A DNA stretch of 24,189 nt from the NCBI GenBank assembly GCA_905201305.1, contig CAJKNS010000004.1, forward strand, positions 1 to 24,189. The letters are read 5' to 3'. The DNA is from an uncultured Eubacteriales bacterium. Lineage in GTDB: Bacteria; Bacillota; Clostridia; Oscillospirales; Oscillospiraceae. Of the stretch, positions 23,448 to 24,189 are shown piece by piece. The notes under the pieces were generated by a model. It did not search any database. It saw only the letters and a program-made list of their open reading frames with translations, and was not told where the DNA came from. Numbering within the stretch: the first letter of the stretch is position 1; the number at the start of each line of letters is the position of its first letter. Both the position numbers and the translations under genes were made by a program.

Positions 23448-24098
23448 ATGGTCATGAAGATCAAGGAAGTCAGCCAGCTTACCGGGCTGAGCAAGAAGAC
23501 CATCCGGTTCTACGAGGAAGAGGGGCTGATTGAACCAGAGAAGACCTACCAAAACGGCAGAGCCTATCGCACCTATACCCAGGCGCACATTCAAGCCCTG
23601 AAAGAGGTTGCGACACTGCGCCGGGCACGATTTTCGGTGGAGGAGATCAAAACGATTTTATCCGCGCCAGAGGAAATTCCGAATTTGTTCGAATCCTATC
23701 GGCAGCGGCTCCGGACCGAAAAGGATGCGCTGATACAGGTGCTTGCCGTGGTGGATCATATTTCAGCCGACGAGCTCACTTCCAAACAGGTCCTGATGGA
23801 GCAGATTGCACCCAGCGCCCAGGAGATCGAGCTTCCGGCTGCCGATGTGCATCCCCACTTCCGCTATCTTGACATATTGGAGGCGAATCTTATGAAACGG
23901 AAAAAGAAGATCAATATGACTGAAGAGGAACGTCGTCAGCATAAAATGGCAGCCACCAACGCTGCCATGTACGCCGGCTTCAGCGTGCAGAACTCCGCCA
24001 GCAATAACATGGTTGCCGGCGGCAAGGGCGGCGGCTTGGACATCGGAAACGCCCAGAAGATTGCCGCCTACAACCTTCTTATGAACGATAGAGATTAA
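23448..24098 (+). CDS. MerR-family transcriptional regulator (soluble paralogue)
   Basis: A 216-residue protein from ATG 23448, with AAAGGGGG just upstream; ATG 23454 is an alternative that would match the usual MerR N-terminus (MKIKEVSQLTGLS). The N-terminal winged helix is closely similar to that of the upstream MerR protein (KTIRFYEEEGLI, NGRAYRTYT, ATLRRARFSVEEIKTI), and the following segment keeps an LPAADVHPHFRYLD block like LPQMDIKTDFKHID there. No membrane segments are present. The C-terminus has a basic stretch (MKRKKKIN) and a glycine-rich GGKGGG. It likely binds the same operator as the membrane-tethered paralogue, possibly as an antagonist or heterodimer partner. Inducer is unknown. 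Confidence 0.9.
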   Translation: MVMKIKEVSQLTGLSKKTIRFYEEEGLIEPEKTYQNGRAYRTYTQAHIQALKEVATLRRARFSVEEIKTILSAPEEIPNLFESYRQRLRTEKDALIQVLAVVDHISADELTSKQVLMEQIAPSAQEIELPAADVHPHFRYLDILEANLMKRKKKINMTEEERRQHKMAATNAAMYAGFSVQNSASNNMVAGGKGGGLDIGNAQKIAAYNLLMNDRD

Positions 24099-24157
24099 CC
24101 CAAGACTGTCAAAGAACTGCGTAAAGTGCCAAGTGACTGAGCAGCAGGGGGAAGAGT

Positions 24158-24181
24158 GAAGGGGGGTAAGACCCGCCCTTC
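24158..24181 (+). terminator. Hairpin near the window end, possible terminator
   Basis: GAAGGG-G-GGGT pairs with ACCC-G-CCCTTC with one mismatch and a 3-nt loop, 60 nt after the second MerR stop. No T tract is visible before the window ends, so the terminator role is uncertain. Confidence 0.35.
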
Positions 24182-24189
24182 GCGTTCAA

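Noticed and set aside
1..24189. Mobile elements, CRISPR arrays, tRNA or rRNA genes
   Set aside because: No transposase, integrase, regular spacer-repeat array or tRNA-like sequence was recognised on either strand.

Overview
The window looks like a chromosomal segment of a gut-type Clostridia (probably Oscillospirales/Oscillospiraceae-like). This is inferred from the moderately high GC content, strong AGGAGG ribosome binding sites, consensus sigma-A promoters and the gene families present (RlmA, MntP with a yybP-ykoY leader, PMCA-type ATPase, AlaX, MerR pairs). I see no rRNA, tRNA, CRISPR array, insertion sequence or phage gene.

Region 1 (1-10957, all minus strand) is the striking part: an 11-gene, mostly overlapping operon read from about 10921 leftwards and off the window edge. 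Its order is NifH-like, NifD-like, NifK-like, hypF, hypC, hypD, hypE, a TM1266-type small regulator, then a second NifH-like, NifD-like and NifK-like set. Two diverged nitrogenase-like H-D-K modules therefore flank the part of the hydrogenase maturation machinery that builds Fe(CN)2CO; the nickel genes hypA/hypB are not in the window. The NifH-like proteins keep the Walker A and both cluster cysteines. The NifD/K-like proteins are short and lack the FeMo-cofactor cysteine by my alignment, so this is not a dinitrogen-fixing nitrogenase. I do not recognise it as any characterised nitrogenase-like system (DPOR, COR, CfbCD, MarHDK). It starts from a consensus promoter and a 190-nt leader that ends in a textbook intrinsic terminator, with a possible competing antiterminator pairing, so it is probably controlled by attenuation or an unassigned riboswitch.

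Region 2 (11028-15910) carries a divergent membrane alkaline-phosphatase-superfamily protein, a two-gene operon (M20 peptidase, RlmA-like rRNA methyltransferase) and an unrecognised acidic protein. Convergent pairs are separated by clean bidirectional terminators.

Region 3 (15912-19925, minus) is a manganese/cation homeostasis unit: a promoter, a yybP-ykoY Mn2+ riboswitch with terminator, mntP, a P-type cation ATPase and a Nudix hydrolase. The ATPase gene is broken by a frameshift that sits exactly at a 67-nt imperfect repeat of its own P-domain motif, which looks like a chimera of two paralogues.

Region 4 (20000-24189) holds a small protein with a collagen-like tail, an alanyl-tRNA editing protein, and two paralogous MerR regulators. 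Each MerR gene is preceded by a promoter with the abnormal 19-bp spacer typical of MerR targets and the same dyad in the same place. The first MerR is fused to three membrane segments and an extracytoplasmic domain.
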